Positions 42,185-52,522 of a DNA stretch of 64,000 nucleotides are shown piece after piece. This DNA is from an uncultured beta proteobacterium. Its GTDB lineage: Bacteria > Pseudomonadota > Gammaproteobacteria > Burkholderiales > Burkholderiaceae_C. The notes below the pieces were generated by a model. That model saw nothing but the letters and a program-made list of their open reading frames with translations. It made no database searches and was not told the DNA's origin. The DNA lies in the NCBI GenBank assembly GCA_903869595.1, contig CAIPZV010000057.1, positions 88,196 to 152,195 of the forward strand, in the 5' to 3' direction. Every line of letters starts with the position of its first letter. Position 1 is the first letter of the stretch. The translations under genes and the position numbers were made by a program.

Positions 42185-42886
42185 TCAAGCCGACAGATCA
42201 AAAACCAGCACTTCAGCAGCTTGGGCCTGGCCTAAAACCAAGCGGTTTTCGCCCTGCATGAGTAAGGCATCGCCTTGGCTCAACGCCTGACCGTTCGCCG
42301 ATAAAGCGCCGCGCAGCACTTGCACATAGGCTTTGCGCGCCGGGTCTAATTCCAACGAAGCGCTTTGGACGCCGTCCAAGCACCCGGCATACATGCGCGC
42401 ATCGGCATGGATTTGCACTGCGCCTTGCGCACCACCGGGCGCGGCGACCAAGCGCAACACGCCCTCTTTTTCGGCAGAAGAAAATGTTTTTTGCTCGTAA
42501 GACGGCGCAATGCCGCGCACATCGGGCTCGATCCAAATTTGCAGAAAATGGGTGGTGGCGTTGGGCGCGTGGTTGAACTCGCTGTGCTGCACGCCGGTGC
42601 CCGCGCTCATGCGTTGTACATCGCCTGGCGGTATGCCTTTGACATTGCCCATATTGTCTTTGTGCGCCAAATTGCCCGACAGCACGTAGCTGATGATTTC
42701 CATGTCCCGGTGGCCGTGCGTCCCAAACCCAGTGCCCGGCGCGATGCGGTCTTCGTTAACCACCCGCAAATTGCCCCAGCCCATGAAAGCCGGGTCGTAA
42801 TAACCCGCAAAGGAAAAACTATGAAAGGATTTGAGCCAGCCATGGTCGGCGTAGCCGCGGTCACTGGATTTGCGTAGAAACATCAT
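42185..42886 (-). CDS. Pirin-family protein (bicupin)
   Basis: 233 residues. The pirin signature is in GYYDPAFMGWGNLRVVNEDRIAPGTGFGTHGHRDMEIISYVL, with metal-binding His residues; GVQHSEFNHAPNATTHFLQIWIEP provides the second His/Glu pair. The C-terminal cupin half is degenerate, as in YhhW-like pirins. Pirins act as quercetinases or redox sensors; the activity here is unknown. It is divergent from a LysR gene with an 87-nt gap, a typical regulator-target arrangement. Confidence 0.92.
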   Translation of the reverse strand: MMFLRKSSDRGYADHGWLKSFHSFSFAGYYDPAFMGWGNLRVVNEDRIAPGTGFGTHGHRDMEIISYVLSGNLAHKDNMGNVKGIPPGDVQRMSAGTGVQHSEFNHAPNATTHFLQIWIEPDVRGIAPSYEQKTFSSAEKEGVLRLVAAPGGAQGAVQIHADARMYAGCLDGVQSASLELDPARKAYVQVLRGALSANGQALSQGDALLMQGENRLVLGQAQAAEVLVFDLSA

Positions 42887-42973
42887 GGGCGAATGTTAGG
42901 TTAATGAAAAGGCTTATAGGGCCAAGTAAATTGATGGCATCATGCAAATATTTCGAACTTAAAGGCATCCCAC

Positions 42974-43903
42974 ATGCAATCGGCACGCGATTATCTGACG
43001 CCGGACACCCTGGCTATGCTGCAAACCATCTCCGAGCAGGGCAGCTTTGCCGCTGCGGCGCGGGCTTTGCATTTAGTGCCCAGCACGCTCAGCTACCGCG
43101 TACGCCAGATCGAAGAAGCGCTGGACGTGCTTTTGTATGACCGCAATTCGCGCCAGGCCAAGCTAACGCCGGCGGGCGCCGAGTTGCTGCGCGAGGGCGC
43201 GCGCTTGCTGGAGGACATCGACGCGGTGGCCAACCGCGTCAAACGCGTGGCTACGGGCTGGGAGTCGCAACTGACGATTGCGCTGGACACCGTCATCGTG
43301 CGTGACACGGTGATGGACTTGTGCGAACACTTCTTTAGCCTGTCGCCGCCCACCCGCTTGCGCCTGCGCGACGAAGCTTTGTCCGGCACCATGGGCTGCC
43401 TCATCGCGGGCCAGGCCGATCTGGCCATCGGCGTGGGGCCCGATGTGCAGGGGCAAACCGGCATTCACATCAAAGCCTTGGGCACGGTGCCCTTTGTATT
43501 TGCGGTTGCGCCAGGCCATCCCCTGGCTGCGGCGCCAGAGCCCCTCAGCAATGCGCTGATGCAGCGGCACCGCGCGGTAGCCGTTGCTGATTCGGTGCAA
43601 CGGGGCAGTGGCATGAGCTTTGGTCTTTTCCAAGGCCAAGATGTATTTACCGTGGGCAGCATGCGCGCCAAGCTCGATGCCCAGTTGCGCGGCCTGGGCA
43701 GTGGCAACCTGCCCCTGCCCATGGCTGCACCGCACATTGCTAGCGGGCGACTGGTCGCCAAACGCACCGAGCAGCCGGTGCGCCAGGCGCATATCCACTA
43801 CGCCTGGCGTGGAACCAAAGCGGCGCCGCCGGGGCGCGCCTTGCAATGGTGGCTAGACCAATTGGAGAGCGAAGCCACGCGCAAGGCTTTGCTGGCGTCT
43901 TGA
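42974..43903 (+). CDS. LysR-family transcriptional regulator
   Basis: 309 residues. N-terminal winged HTH: LAMLQTISEQGSFAAAARALHLVPSTLSYRVRQIEEALDVLLYDRNSRQAKLTPAG. The C-terminal effector-binding fold starts near residue 92 (ESQLTIALDTVIVRDTVMDL). The pirin gene is divergently encoded 87 nt away, and a LysR-type site would be expected in that gap. The effector is unknown. Confidence 0.92.
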   Translation: MQSARDYLTPDTLAMLQTISEQGSFAAAARALHLVPSTLSYRVRQIEEALDVLLYDRNSRQAKLTPAGAELLREGARLLEDIDAVANRVKRVATGWESQLTIALDTVIVRDTVMDLCEHFFSLSPPTRLRLRDEALSGTMGCLIAGQADLAIGVGPDVQGQTGIHIKALGTVPFVFAVAPGHPLAAAPEPLSNALMQRHRAVAVADSVQRGSGMSFGLFQGQDVFTVGSMRAKLDAQLRGLGSGNLPLPMAAPHIASGRLVAKRTEQPVRQAHIHYAWRGTKAAPPGRALQWWLDQLESEATRKALLAS

Positions 43904-43974
43904 TGCGGCAGCGGGTGTACAGTAGGCCGCATGCCGCAAGCGGCGACACATAAAAACGCCAAGGAGAACCACGC

Positions 43975-45024
43975 ATGCACAGGCCCAAAAATATTGCCAT
44001 CGTCGGCGCCGGACTGGCCGCCATTAGCTGCGCCCGCACACTGGTACAAGCCGGGCACCGCGTCACCCTGTTTGAAAAGAGCAAAGGCATCGGCGGACGC
44101 ATGTCGACGCGGCGCAGCCCTTTTGGCACTTTTGACCATGGCGCCCAGTACTTCACTGTGCGCGACCCGCGCTTTGCCCAGGCTTTGGAAACCGCCCCCG
44201 GCGTGTGCCGCCCCTGGAGCGTGACCATGGTGCAGGTGCTAGACCAGCATGGCCGCGTCGCAGCCGCCGGTTTGCCCGCACGCGAGCCGCATTGGGTGCC
44301 GGGGCCGGGCATGCGCGACCTGGCCGTCGCCTGGGCCGCACCGATTTCTGAGCATATCCACCTGGAAACCTGCGTCATGGCGATCGAGACCGACGCGCTG
44401 CACAAAGGCCAATGGCAATTGCGCACCCGTGGCAGCGACGACAGCAGCGGTGTGCACGGCGGCTTTGACCATGTGCTGCTGGCCATCCCGCATCCGCAGG
44501 CCGCGGCCCTGCTGCGCACCCTGCCGCCAAAAACCAGCGGCAGCGCAGCCGTGTTGCAAGCGCTCGATGCCGTGAGCGTGCAGCCCTGCTGGACGCTGAT
44601 GCTGGCCTTTCCGCAAGCGGTGCAGCCGGGCCTGACCACGCTGGGCCCGCAATGGAACGCAGCACGCAGCACCCACCACCGCATCGCCTGGCTGGCGCGC
44701 GAATCGAGCAAACCAGGGCGCGGCATTGTGGAGCGCTGGACGGTACAGGCCAGCGCGGAGTGGTCGCAAGAACATATCCACGACGATGTAGCGCGCGCGC
44801 AGGGCAAATTGCTCAAAGCCTTTGCCGAAGTCACTGGCATACGCGCCCAACCGGCTTATGTGGAAGCGCACCGCTGGCTGTACGCTAAAACCGACAAGCC
44901 CTTGGGCCGCAGCCATGTGTGGGATGCCAAATCCGGCATCGGCTTGTGCGGCGACTGGTGCCTGGGCCACCGGGTGGAAAACGCATTCGTATCGGGCTTG
45001 GAACTGGCGCTTGCAGTCGCCTGA
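43975..45024 (+). CDS. Renalase-like FAD-dependent oxidoreductase
   Basis: 349 residues. The dinucleotide-binding fold [41 protein letters not shown] is followed by [15 protein letters not shown], a pair typical of bacterial renalases, which oxidise dihydro-forms of nicotinamide cofactors. C-terminal [21 protein letters not shown] closes the FAD site. The stop (45022-45024) overlaps gluQRS by 14 nt; translational coupling is likely. Confidence 0.88.
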   Translation: MHRPKNIAIVGAGLAAISCARTLVQAGHRVTLFEKSKGIGGRMSTRRSPFGTFDHGAQYFTVRDPRFAQALETAPGVCRPWSVTMVQVLDQHGRVAAAGLPAREPHWVPGPGMRDLAVAWAAPISEHIHLETCVMAIETDALHKGQWQLRTRGSDDSSGVHGGFDHVLLAIPHPQAAALLRTLPPKTSGSAAVLQALDAVSVQPCWTLMLAFPQAVQPGLTTLGPQWNAARSTHHRIAWLARESSKPGRGIVERWTVQASAEWSQEHIHDDVARAQGKLLKAFAEVTGIRAQPAYVEAHRWLYAKTDKPLGRSHVWDAKSGIGLCGDWCLGHRVENAFVSGLELALAVA

Positions 45025-45922
45025 CAAGTTTTCGCACTACCGGGGCCGCTTTGCGCCCTCGCCCACCGGCCCCTTGCATGCGGGCTCGCTGGTGGCTGCG
45101 CTGGCCAGTTGGCTAGACGCCCGCGCGCATCGCGGCCAGTGGCTGGTGCGCATCGAAGACGTCGATAGCCCACGCACCGTGCCCGGCGCCGACCGCGTGA
45201 TACTTTCTCAACTGGCCGCCTGCGGCCTGCATGCGGACGCGCCACCCGTATGGCAAAGCACCCGCACCGCGCTGTACCGCGCGGCGCTGGACAAGCTCGT
45301 GGCGGGCGCTCTCGCCTACCCCTGCGGCTGTTCGCGCAAGGACATTGAAAACGCCATAGCCGCCGACGTGCCCCGCCCGCGCCACGCGGAACTGCGCTAC
45401 CCCGGTACCTGCCGCACCGGCCTGCACGGCAAAGCGGCGCGGGCCTGGCGCTTGCGCACCGAGGGCGCCGCTATCCACTGGCAAGACCGCGCCGCCGGGC
45501 CACAAGCGCAAGATGTGCAAGACGCGGTGGGCGACTTCGTGCTGCTGCGCGCCGACGGCTGCTTTGCCTACCAATTGGCCGTGGTGGTGGATGACGCCGA
45601 CCAAGGTATCAGCCATGTGGTGCGCGGCGCGGACCTGCTGGACAACACTGCGCGCCAAATCCGGCTGCAACAAAGCCTGCAACTGCGCACGCCGCATTAC
45701 CTGCATACCGCGCTGGTACTGGGTGCGAATGGTGAAAAATTGTCCAAGCAAAACGGCGCGCAAGCCATCGACACCACAGAGCCGCTGCGCGCTTTGAACC
45801 AGGCTGCCGCCACCCTCGGGTTGCCTGCGCAATCGGGCAGCGTGGAGCACGCGCTGAGCGCCTGGACAGCGGCTTGGGCATCTACTGGGGTGCGACCCGA
45901 ACGCCAAACCCGCGCCACCTAA
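45011..45922 (+). CDS. gluQ: tRNA glutamyl-Q(34) synthetase
   Basis: Start at TTG 45011 ([20 protein letters not shown]) inside the previous gene; the frame is open further upstream but the extra residues are not family-like. 303 residues. [20 protein letters not shown] is the HIGH region and [11 protein letters not shown] the KMSKS-like loop. The Zn-binding cysteines CGCSRKDI and YPGTC are present and there is no anticodon-binding domain, as expected for YadB. It glutamylates queuosine at position 34 of tRNA-Asp, fitting with queF in the same window. Confidence 0.92.
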   Translation: MQSPDKFSHYRGRFAPSPTGPLHAGSLVAALASWLDARAHRGQWLVRIEDVDSPRTVPGADRVILSQLAACGLHADAPPVWQSTRTALYRAALDKLVAGALAYPCGCSRKDIENAIAADVPRPRHAELRYPGTCRTGLHGKAARAWRLRTEGAAIHWQDRAAGPQAQDVQDAVGDFVLLRADGCFAYQLAVVVDDADQGISHVVRGADLLDNTARQIRLQQSLQLRTPHYLHTALVLGANGEKLSKQNGAQAIDTTEPLRALNQAAATLGLPAQSGSVEHALSAWTAAWASTGVRPERQTRAT

Positions 45923-45979
45923 AATTGCGCGCTTTAGGCCAATCACCGGCCCTCTGTGCGCCCTGCGTTACACCCACTC

Positions 45980-46726
45980 ATGCAAAACAATAATTCCCCC
46001 GAGCCTGACGCACCACCGGTGTTTATGCGCACCGTCAAAAGCTATGTCTTGCGTGCAGGCCGGGTCACGCACGGCCAAGCCAAAGCGGTGGAGACCCTGG
46101 GGCCGCAGTTCTTGCTGCCCTACCGCCCGTCACTCATCACCTGGCCCGAAGCGTTTGGCAAAAGCCAGGCGCCGGGCAGCACGCGGCCCGTGGTGCTGGA
46201 GATCGGCTTTGGCATGGGCGAAGCCACGGCCCAGATTGCTGCCACCTTGGCCGGCACGGACTTTCTATGTTGCGAAGTGCACCAGGCGGGCCTGGGCGCC
46301 TTGCTCAAGCGCATAGGCGAGGCGGGCTTGGGCAATATCCGCATTTGCGCGCACGACGCGGTAGAAGTGATAGACCAGATGCTGCCCCTGTCCAGTCTGG
46401 ACGGCATCCATATTTTTTTCCCGGACCCCTGGCATAAAACCAAACACAACAAGCGCCGCTTGATCCAAGCGCCTTTGGTCGAAAAATTAGCGCAACGCCT
46501 CAAGCCTGGCGGCTATTTGCACTGCGCCACCGACTGGCAGCCCTATGCCGAACAAATTTTGGAGGTACTGGAAGCCCAGCCCCTGCTGCAAAACCAGGCG
46601 CGCAGCGCGCAGCCTGATTTACAAGGCTACGCGCCCAAACCAGACTACCGGCCTTTGACCAAGTTTGAAAACCGGGGGCTCAAGCTAGGTCACGGCGTGT
46701 GGGATGTGGTCTGCCTGCGCCGCTAA
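45980..46726 (+). CDS. trmB: tRNA (guanine-N7-)-methyltransferase
   Basis: Start at ATG 45980 ([13 protein letters not shown]); a GTG at 45956 would add 8 residues. 248 residues. SAM-binding motif [18 protein letters not shown], acceptor segments [12 protein letters not shown] and [20 protein letters not shown] (the DPWxKxxHxKRR signature of TrmB) and a C-terminal motif [12 protein letters not shown]. It methylates G46 of tRNAs. It is next to gluQRS and a pseudouridine synthase, so the cluster is tRNA/rRNA-modifying. Confidence 0.95.
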   Translation: MQNNNSPEPDAPPVFMRTVKSYVLRAGRVTHGQAKAVETLGPQFLLPYRPSLITWPEAFGKSQAPGSTRPVVLEIGFGMGEATAQIAATLAGTDFLCCEVHQAGLGALLKRIGEAGLGNIRICAHDAVEVIDQMLPLSSLDGIHIFFPDPWHKTKHNKRRLIQAPLVEKLAQRLKPGGYLHCATDWQPYAEQILEVLEAQPLLQNQARSAQPDLQGYAPKPDYRPLTKFENRGLKLGHGVWDVVCLRR

Positions 46727-46729
46727 GCC

Positions 46730-47647
46730 ATGCGACTAGCCAGCGCGCTGCGCGACTTGCCCACGCGCGATGGCGTAGGCGCCAGCCGGGTGGTCATAGC
46801 GCCAAGGCGGTGGGCGCGCGTCATAGATTTTTTGCTGGCCCGCTTCCCGCACATTAGCGCAAAAGATTGGCAAGACCGCTTGGCACACGGTCTGGTGCTA
46901 GGCGACGAAGGGCAGCCGTTGCAAGCGGACACGCCGGCTATGGACGGCGGTTGGCTGTATTACTACCGGGCAGTGGAAAGCGAAACGCCCATCCCTTTTG
47001 AACACCAGGTGCTGTACCGGGATGCGCACTTATTGGTGGTGGACAAACCGCATTTTTTGCCCGTCATCCCCTCGGGCAAGTATTTGCAGCACACCTTGTT
47101 GCTACGCTTAAAACAAAGCTTAGAGCTGCCCGACCTGGTGCCCATCCACCGCATAGACCGCGACACTGCGGGCTTGGTGCTGTTTTCGCTGCAAGCAGCC
47201 AGTCGCGACGCCTATAGCGCTTTGTTCAGAGAACGGCGGGTGGGAAAAAGCTACGAGGCGGTCGCCGGCTTTAACCCGAAGCTAGCAATGCCGGTGCGGC
47301 GCGAAAGCCGTATTCGGATGGGCGCGCACTTTATGCAGCAGGCCGAAGTGCCGGGACCGGTGAATGCCATCACCGACATCGACATGCTGGAAGTCTGCGG
47401 CCCCTGGGCGCGTTATCAGCTGCGGCCTTTAAGCGGTCAGCGACACCAGTTGCGCGTGCACATGATGGCGCTGGGCCTGCCCATCCTGAACGATGGCATT
47501 TATCCGCAACTCACGCCGGAGGGCAGCAGCGACCAGACCAAGCCCTTGCAATTACTGGCCAAAAGCCTGGCGTTTAAAGACCCGGTCAGCGGGCGGCCTT
47601 TGACGTTTGAAAGCCAATTGCGCTTGCTGCCCCTGCCGCCGGTTTAG
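46730..47647 (+). CDS. RluA-family pseudouridine synthase
   Basis: 305 residues starting 3 nt after trmB. The catalytic HRIDRDTAGLVLFSLQAASRD motif and LDKPHF-type NKPAG equivalent (VVDKPHFLPVIPSGKY) and GQRHQLRVHMMALGLPILNDGIYP are family hallmarks. The N-terminal region is longer and carries an S4-like segment (RVIDFLLARFPHISAKDWQDRLAHGLVLGD). It targets rRNA or tRNA uridine. Its stop overlaps that of the convergent transglutaminase gene. Confidence 0.9.
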   Translation: MRLASALRDLPTRDGVGASRVVIAPRRWARVIDFLLARFPHISAKDWQDRLAHGLVLGDEGQPLQADTPAMDGGWLYYYRAVESETPIPFEHQVLYRDAHLLVVDKPHFLPVIPSGKYLQHTLLLRLKQSLELPDLVPIHRIDRDTAGLVLFSLQAASRDAYSALFRERRVGKSYEAVAGFNPKLAMPVRRESRIRMGAHFMQQAEVPGPVNAITDIDMLEVCGPWARYQLRPLSGQRHQLRVHMMALGLPILNDGIYPQLTPEGSSDQTKPLQLLAKSLAFKDPVSGRPLTFESQLRLLPLPPV

Positions 47648-48780
47648 GCGGCGATTTCTTTGGCGTTAATGCGGTAGCGGAAATCGTCGGGCGCATACGG
47701 GTCCAGGCGCTGGCCGCCAGTCTCGGCATGGGGGTACATCAAAAAGCCCAGGCGCGGACCTTGGGCGTTTGGCAGCACCACATCATGCGCGGTGTTGTAG
47801 GCCATCCAATTGCCTTCCCAGCCGCCAAACAAAACGCGGTTGACCGGCGCCACCACCGGGTTGCGCGGGTCTTTAATCCAATCGGCGGTTTCCTGGCGCA
47901 TCACCTTGGCCACGTCCGCCGGGTCCATGGCCACCCAGCCATGGCCTTGCAAATAGACCTCGGCGCGACAGTGTTGCGCGCCTTGCAGCTTGGCGGATAT
48001 GCCGCCCAGCTCTTTGTAGCCAAAAGCGCTGGGCGCGACGCGCAAACCATACACATCGCGCGCGGGTAGGCCTACCGAGCGGCACAGGCCTACAAACAAA
48101 GCATTGAGGTCGGCGCATTTGCCACCCAGGTTGCCGGTTTCCAGCATGGTTTGAATGTCGCCTTCGCCGCAGCCGCGCACCTTGGGCTCGCGGTAGGTAT
48201 TGCTCACTATCCAGTCGAATATTTTTTGCGCTTTTTCCACGTCACTGCGCGCACCTTTGGTGGCCTCGCTGGCGGTGCTCAGCACAATGCCATCGACCGG
48301 AATCAGCGCGGTTGCGCGCGTCCATTGCGCCAATGCAGCGGCGGATTCAGCCGGAGCCGATTTTTGCTTCCAGTCTTGCAAGCGGTTTTGGGTTTGGATG
48401 CGGCTGGTCACTTCCACAAAAGGCTGCGCCTGCGCGGCATCAAACTCGGCATACACCATGCGCGCGCCCTCGCTGCCATCGGCCAGCATGCGGGCGCTGC
48501 CGTTGCTGTTCATGGCCGATTCCAACGATTTTTGCCAGGCCGTGTTCACGCTGGGCACCGGCACCCAGACGCGCGTCTGGCCGCGCGGGGCGGCAATTTC
48601 GACGCGGGTGGTCACTTCAAAGGTGCGCCATGCGCCGGGCTGCGGGGCAAACTGGCGTTCAGGGGTTTGGTCGCTTTGCGCCAAGCTGTACAGGGGAAGG
48701 CTGCTAACTGCGCAGGACGCGGCAGCGCGAAGAAATTGGCGACGCGCAGGCTGCGACGCGCCAGTGAAAACGGTGGTCAT
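47644..48780 (-). CDS. Transglutaminase-like superfamily protein, exported by Tat
   Basis: 378 residues from ATG 48780, GGAG 10 nt upstream. The N-terminus SQPARRQFLRAAASCAVSSL fits a Tat signal (R-R-x-F-L). The transglutaminase fold catalytic Cys is in NLGGKCADLNALFVGLCRS, with His in AQHCRAEVYLQGHGWVAMDPADV and Asp following. Activity is not proven: many such proteins are cysteine peptidases. The stop of the convergent RluA-like gene overlaps its own stop region by 4 nt. Confidence 0.88.
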   Translation of the reverse strand: MTTVFTGASQPARRQFLRAAASCAVSSLPLYSLAQSDQTPERQFAPQPGAWRTFEVTTRVEIAAPRGQTRVWVPVPSVNTAWQKSLESAMNSNGSARMLADGSEGARMVYAEFDAAQAQPFVEVTSRIQTQNRLQDWKQKSAPAESAAALAQWTRATALIPVDGIVLSTASEATKGARSDVEKAQKIFDWIVSNTYREPKVRGCGEGDIQTMLETGNLGGKCADLNALFVGLCRSVGLPARDVYGLRVAPSAFGYKELGGISAKLQGAQHCRAEVYLQGHGWVAMDPADVAKVMRQETADWIKDPRNPVVAPVNRVLFGGWEGNWMAYNTAHDVVLPNAQGPRLGFLMYPHAETGGQRLDPYAPDDFRYRINAKEIAA

Positions 48781-49005
48781 ACAAGGAACTCCGGATATAG
48801 GTAAAAAGCGCGTACGGCGTAGCAATAAATACCCCGAATAGCGCGAAAACTACCAGCCTGTTCGCAATCGCTTGTGAATGGTCGGCAGCGGGCGGATTAT
48901 CGCCGCTGCAACAGGTATATTGCAGGCCTGCTAAGGCGGTACTCCTACTTGTTTGACCCCTGAGGCAGCAGCCTTGCCAGCCCCACCCCACTGAGTACCG
49001 CTCCC

Positions 49006-51150
49006 TTGACATCTGAAACCCAGACCCCTGAGGTCATCCCCGGCAGCCCCCACACCTGGGCTGCGCAGGCTTTTGGCGCATTTAGCCATGTCTTGCAAGC
49101 CACGCCAGGCTTTCGTCAGCGCCAAGGCCAGATTGCCATGGCGCAATGCGTGGCCGACACCTTGAGCCGCGCCGACCTGGGCGATTGCGAGGAGCCGCAG
49201 CGCGCGATCGCCGTTATCCAGGCCGGCACCGGCGTCGGCAAATCTGCCGCCTATGCCAGCACCGCGATTGCTATGGCATTGCAGCGCAAAACCCGCGTGC
49301 TGATTTCCACCGCCACGGTAGCCCTGCAAGAGCAACTCATGCAAAAAGACTTGCCAGCCCTGGCCGCCAGCATGGAGCAACCCTTTGCGTTTGCGCTGGC
49401 CAAAGGGCGCGGGCGCTATGTTTGCAAGCTCAAGCTGGAGCGCCTCGTGGGCAGCGGCGGCGCGGAGGATGATTTTTTTGAAGACGACTTTCCAGCGGTG
49501 GCGCTGGGCACGGCTTCGCAAGAAGCCTTGGAGGAGCGGCGCTTTCGGCTGTACGAACACATGGCCGCCACGCTGGCTACGGGGCGCTGGGACGGCGACC
49601 GCGACAGCCTGAACGAAGCGCCCGATCCGCAGGACTGGGCCACTGTGGCTGCTGAGCGGCACAGCTGCACCGTGCGGCATTGCCCACGATTTAAGGATTG
49701 CAGCTATTACCAGGCGCGTAACCGCCTGGCCGAGGCGCAAGTGATTGTTGCCAACCACGACCTGGTGCTGGCTTCGCTAGGCATGAAAACCTTGCCTGAG
49801 CTAAACAACTGCCTGCTCGTGTTTGATGAGGCGCACCACTTGCCCGCAGTCGCCCTGGACCAATTCAGCAGCGCCATGGAGCTGGCCAGCCTGCGCTGGC
49901 TGGACCGCTTGCCCAAGGTATTACAAGACGTGAGCAAAGCCTTAATGTTGGATGTGGACCCGGACGTGGCTACCGTGAGCAGCCAGCTCAAAACCACGCT
50001 CACCCAACTGGCGCGCATGGTGCTGGACTTGGTGCACGCCAGCACGCAAGGGCAGGACGGCTCCCTGCGCTTTGCCCACGGCGTGCTGCCCGAGGCCCTG
50101 GTCGAGCCAATGGCGCAAGTGCTGGCGCAGGCCACCGGTTTGGCGCAGGCGCTGGACGCCCTGGGCGCGCAAATTAAACAAATCGCCAAGGACGACCCGA
50201 TGCAGGCGCTGCAATGCAGCCAGCAATACGCCAAGCTGGGCCCGCTGGCACCGCGCCTGGGCGCGCTCACATCGACCGCCAGCCTCTTGCTGGAGCACGG
50301 CGAGCAGCCACTGGCCAAATGGCTGCAATGCAAAAGCGAAGGCGGCTTTTTGCTGATCAGCGCCCATGCCTGCCCCATGGTGCCGGGCGACTTGCTGCGC
50401 CAGTTTGTCTGGAGCCAGGCCCGCGCGGCGATTCTTACCTCGGCCTCGCTTACCAGCTGCGGCAGCTTTGACTATTTTTTGCAGGAGTGCGGGCTCTCGG
50501 GCAACCCGGATGTGCAGGCACTAGAAGTCTCCAGCCCTTTTAATTACGCGACGCAAGGCACGCTCACCGTGGTGCACACCATGGCCGACGCGAAAAACGT
50601 GCAGGCCTATACCGGCGAAGTGGTGGAATACCTGATGCAAGACCTGGCGCAGGTGCAGCATGGCGCTTTGGTCTTATTCACCTCGCGGGCGCAAATGCGC
50701 GCGGCGACAGACGCAATTCCCGCGCGCCTTTTGGAAAGCGTGTTGGTGCAAGGCAGCACCTCACGCACGCGCTTGCTTGCCGCGCATATGGCGCGGGTGG
50801 AGGCGGGTTTACCGTCCATTATTTTTGGCTTGCAATCCTTTGGCGAGGGCCTGGATTTGCCGGGCCACTTGTGCGAAACCGTGTTCATTACCAAGCTGCC
50901 ATTTGCGCCGCCATCCGAACCGGTAGACGAGGCGCGGGCTGAATGGCTGCGCCGCATGGGGCGCGACCCGTTTAATGAACTCGTCATCCCAGCCACCGGC
51001 ATCAAGCTGCTGCAATGGACAGGCCGCGCCATCCGCACCGAAGAAGACCGCGCGCAAGTCATTTGCTACGACAAGCGCTTAAGCGAACAGGCCTATGGCC
51101 GGCGCATGCTGCAAGGCCTGCCGCCCTACCGCTTTTTGCAGCGCAAATAG
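49006..51150 (+). CDS. dinG: ATP-dependent DNA helicase DinG
   Basis: 714 residues from a TTG start. XPD-type helicase: Walker A IQAGTGVGKSAAYAST, the Fe-S cluster cysteines CTVRHCPRFKDCSYYQA with a further Cys in YVCKLKLE, DEAHH box LLVFDEAHHLPAVALD and motif VI region LLQWTGRAIRTEEDRAQV. Unwinds R-loops and other structures at replication-transcription conflicts. It ends 13 nt ahead of the strong terminator at 51167-51196. Confidence 0.93.
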   Translation: MTSETQTPEVIPGSPHTWAAQAFGAFSHVLQATPGFRQRQGQIAMAQCVADTLSRADLGDCEEPQRAIAVIQAGTGVGKSAAYASTAIAMALQRKTRVLISTATVALQEQLMQKDLPALAASMEQPFAFALAKGRGRYVCKLKLERLVGSGGAEDDFFEDDFPAVALGTASQEALEERRFRLYEHMAATLATGRWDGDRDSLNEAPDPQDWATVAAERHSCTVRHCPRFKDCSYYQARNRLAEAQVIVANHDLVLASLGMKTLPELNNCLLVFDEAHHLPAVALDQFSSAMELASLRWLDRLPKVLQDVSKALMLDVDPDVATVSSQLKTTLTQLARMVLDLVHASTQGQDGSLRFAHGVLPEALVEPMAQVLAQATGLAQALDALGAQIKQIAKDDPMQALQCSQQYAKLGPLAPRLGALTSTASLLLEHGEQPLAKWLQCKSEGGFLLISAHACPMVPGDLLRQFVWSQARAAILTSASLTSCGSFDYFLQECGLSGNPDVQALEVSSPFNYATQGTLTVVHTMADAKNVQAYTGEVVEYLMQDLAQVQHGALVLFTSRAQMRAATDAIPARLLESVLVQGSTSRTRLLAAHMARVEAGLPSIIFGLQSFGEGLDLPGHLCETVFITKLPFAPPSEPVDEARAEWLRRMGRDPFNELVIPATGIKLLQWTGRAIRTEEDRAQVICYDKRLSEQAYGRRMLQGLPPYRFLQRK

Positions 51151-51166
51151 GGAAATGGCAGGCGTA

Positions 51167-51196
51167 AAAAAACCGGCCTAGAGGGGCCGGTTTTTT
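51167..51196. terminator. Bidirectional rho-independent terminator
   Basis: AAAAAACCGGCC (51167-51178), 6-nt loop, GGCCGGTTTTTT (51185-51196). Perfect 12-bp inverse complement with A and T tracts, so it can act on both strands, between dinG (plus) and the Liv-type receptor (minus), which converge on it. Confidence 0.9.
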
Positions 51197-51213
51197 ATGA
51201 TTGCAGTCCGTGA

Positions 51214-52353
51214 TTAACGGATAACCGAGATGGTGTCTAGTTTGCCACCACGCACGGTCTTCAAAGTCAACGCGCCATTCAAGATGTCACCTTTAGCGTC
51301 AAACGAAATTGCGCCAGTAACACCCTCGAAGCCTTTAGTCGCCGCCAGCGCGGGGAGGTACTTCTCAGGATCGGAAGAACCAGCTTTCACCATCGCGGCA
51401 ACCATCAGCTTCACGCTGTCATACACGTAGGGGGCATAGACTTGGACATCAGCATTGAACTTAGCCTTGAACTTCTTATCGAAATCGTTCTTGGCAGTTT
51501 CGTACTTGCTACCTTTTTCAACGCCACCTGCTTCAGCACAATACACTTGGTTATCCGCAATTGCATCGCCCGCAAGTTTGACCAATTCGGTAGAGCAGAT
51601 GCCGTCGCCACCCATGAACTTGGCATTGATGCCAAGCGACTTCATTTGCCGCATCATCGGTCCAGCGACAGAGTCCATACCGCCGAAGAAAATCAAATCA
51701 GGCTTCTTGCCCTTGATGTTGGTCAAGATCGCATTGAAATCGGTTGCGACATTGGTCGTGTACTCGTTTGCAACGACATTTCCACCAGCTGCTTTAGCCG
51801 CTTTTACAAACTCTTCCGCAACGCCTTGACCATAAGCCGTACGGTCGTCAATCACGGCGATGGATTTGGCTTTCAGGGTGGAAATTGCGTATTTACCGAG
51901 GGTGCCACCCAGTTGAGTGTCATCAGCCACCACGCGGAAGGTGGTTTTGAAACCTTGGCGGGTGTACTTGGGGTTGGTAGCAGAAGGAGAGATTTGGGGG
52001 ATGCCCGCATCGCTGTAGATTTTGGAAGCGGGGATGGAGGTACCAGAGTTCAGGTGACCAATCACGCCAGCCACTTTGGCATCGGCTAGCTTCTGGGCTA
52101 CGGCAGTACCTTGCTTGGGGTCCATGCCATCATCTTCAGTCATCAATTTGATGGTGACTTTTTTGCCGCCGATGGTGACACCCGCTGCGTTGAGTTCTTC
52201 CACGGCCATGATGGCGCCGTTTTCATTGTCTTTGCCCAAATGTGCGATCGGGCCAGTAATAGGGCCAACGTGGGCGATGGTCACAACGCTTTGTGCCATT
52301 GCCAATCCGGTGGACAGTGCCAGCACGGCGGCTGCGAGGGTTTTTAGTTTCAT
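51214..52353 (-). CDS. Branched-chain amino acid ABC transporter substrate-binding protein (LivK-like)
   Basis: 379 residues from ATG 52353 with GGAG about 10 nt upstream; a TTG 9 nt earlier lacks spacing. Sec signal MKLKTLAAAVLALSTGLAMAQ. The periplasmic type-I fold has VVTIAHVGPITGPIAHLGKDNENGAIMAVEELNAAGV and GVIGHLNSGTSIPASKIYSDAGIPQISPSATNPKYT. The ABC permease and ATPase genes are not adjacent; it may serve a system elsewhere. Codon use and GC are lower than neighbours. Downstream is the shared terminator at 51167. Confidence 0.92.
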   Translation of the reverse strand: MKLKTLAAAVLALSTGLAMAQSVVTIAHVGPITGPIAHLGKDNENGAIMAVEELNAAGVTIGGKKVTIKLMTEDDGMDPKQGTAVAQKLADAKVAGVIGHLNSGTSIPASKIYSDAGIPQISPSATNPKYTRQGFKTTFRVVADDTQLGGTLGKYAISTLKAKSIAVIDDRTAYGQGVAEEFVKAAKAAGGNVVANEYTTNVATDFNAILTNIKGKKPDLIFFGGMDSVAGPMMRQMKSLGINAKFMGGDGICSTELVKLAGDAIADNQVYCAEAGGVEKGSKYETAKNDFDKKFKAKFNADVQVYAPYVYDSVKLMVAAMVKAGSSDPEKYLPALAATKGFEGVTGAISFDAKGDILNGALTLKTVRGGKLDTISVIR

Positions 52354-52522
52354 GACAGTCAAACTCCATTCAATAAATAAAAAAATTTGCCTAAAGCCCG
52401 AAGGCTGGACAGCGGCTCAAATTCTACTGCTTCGCTGCCCCGGGGGCAGCCAATATTTCAATTCCGAGACGCCGCACCTGGTAAATCAAGGGTGCGCCTG
52501 GATGAACTCTGCGGGTTACTAC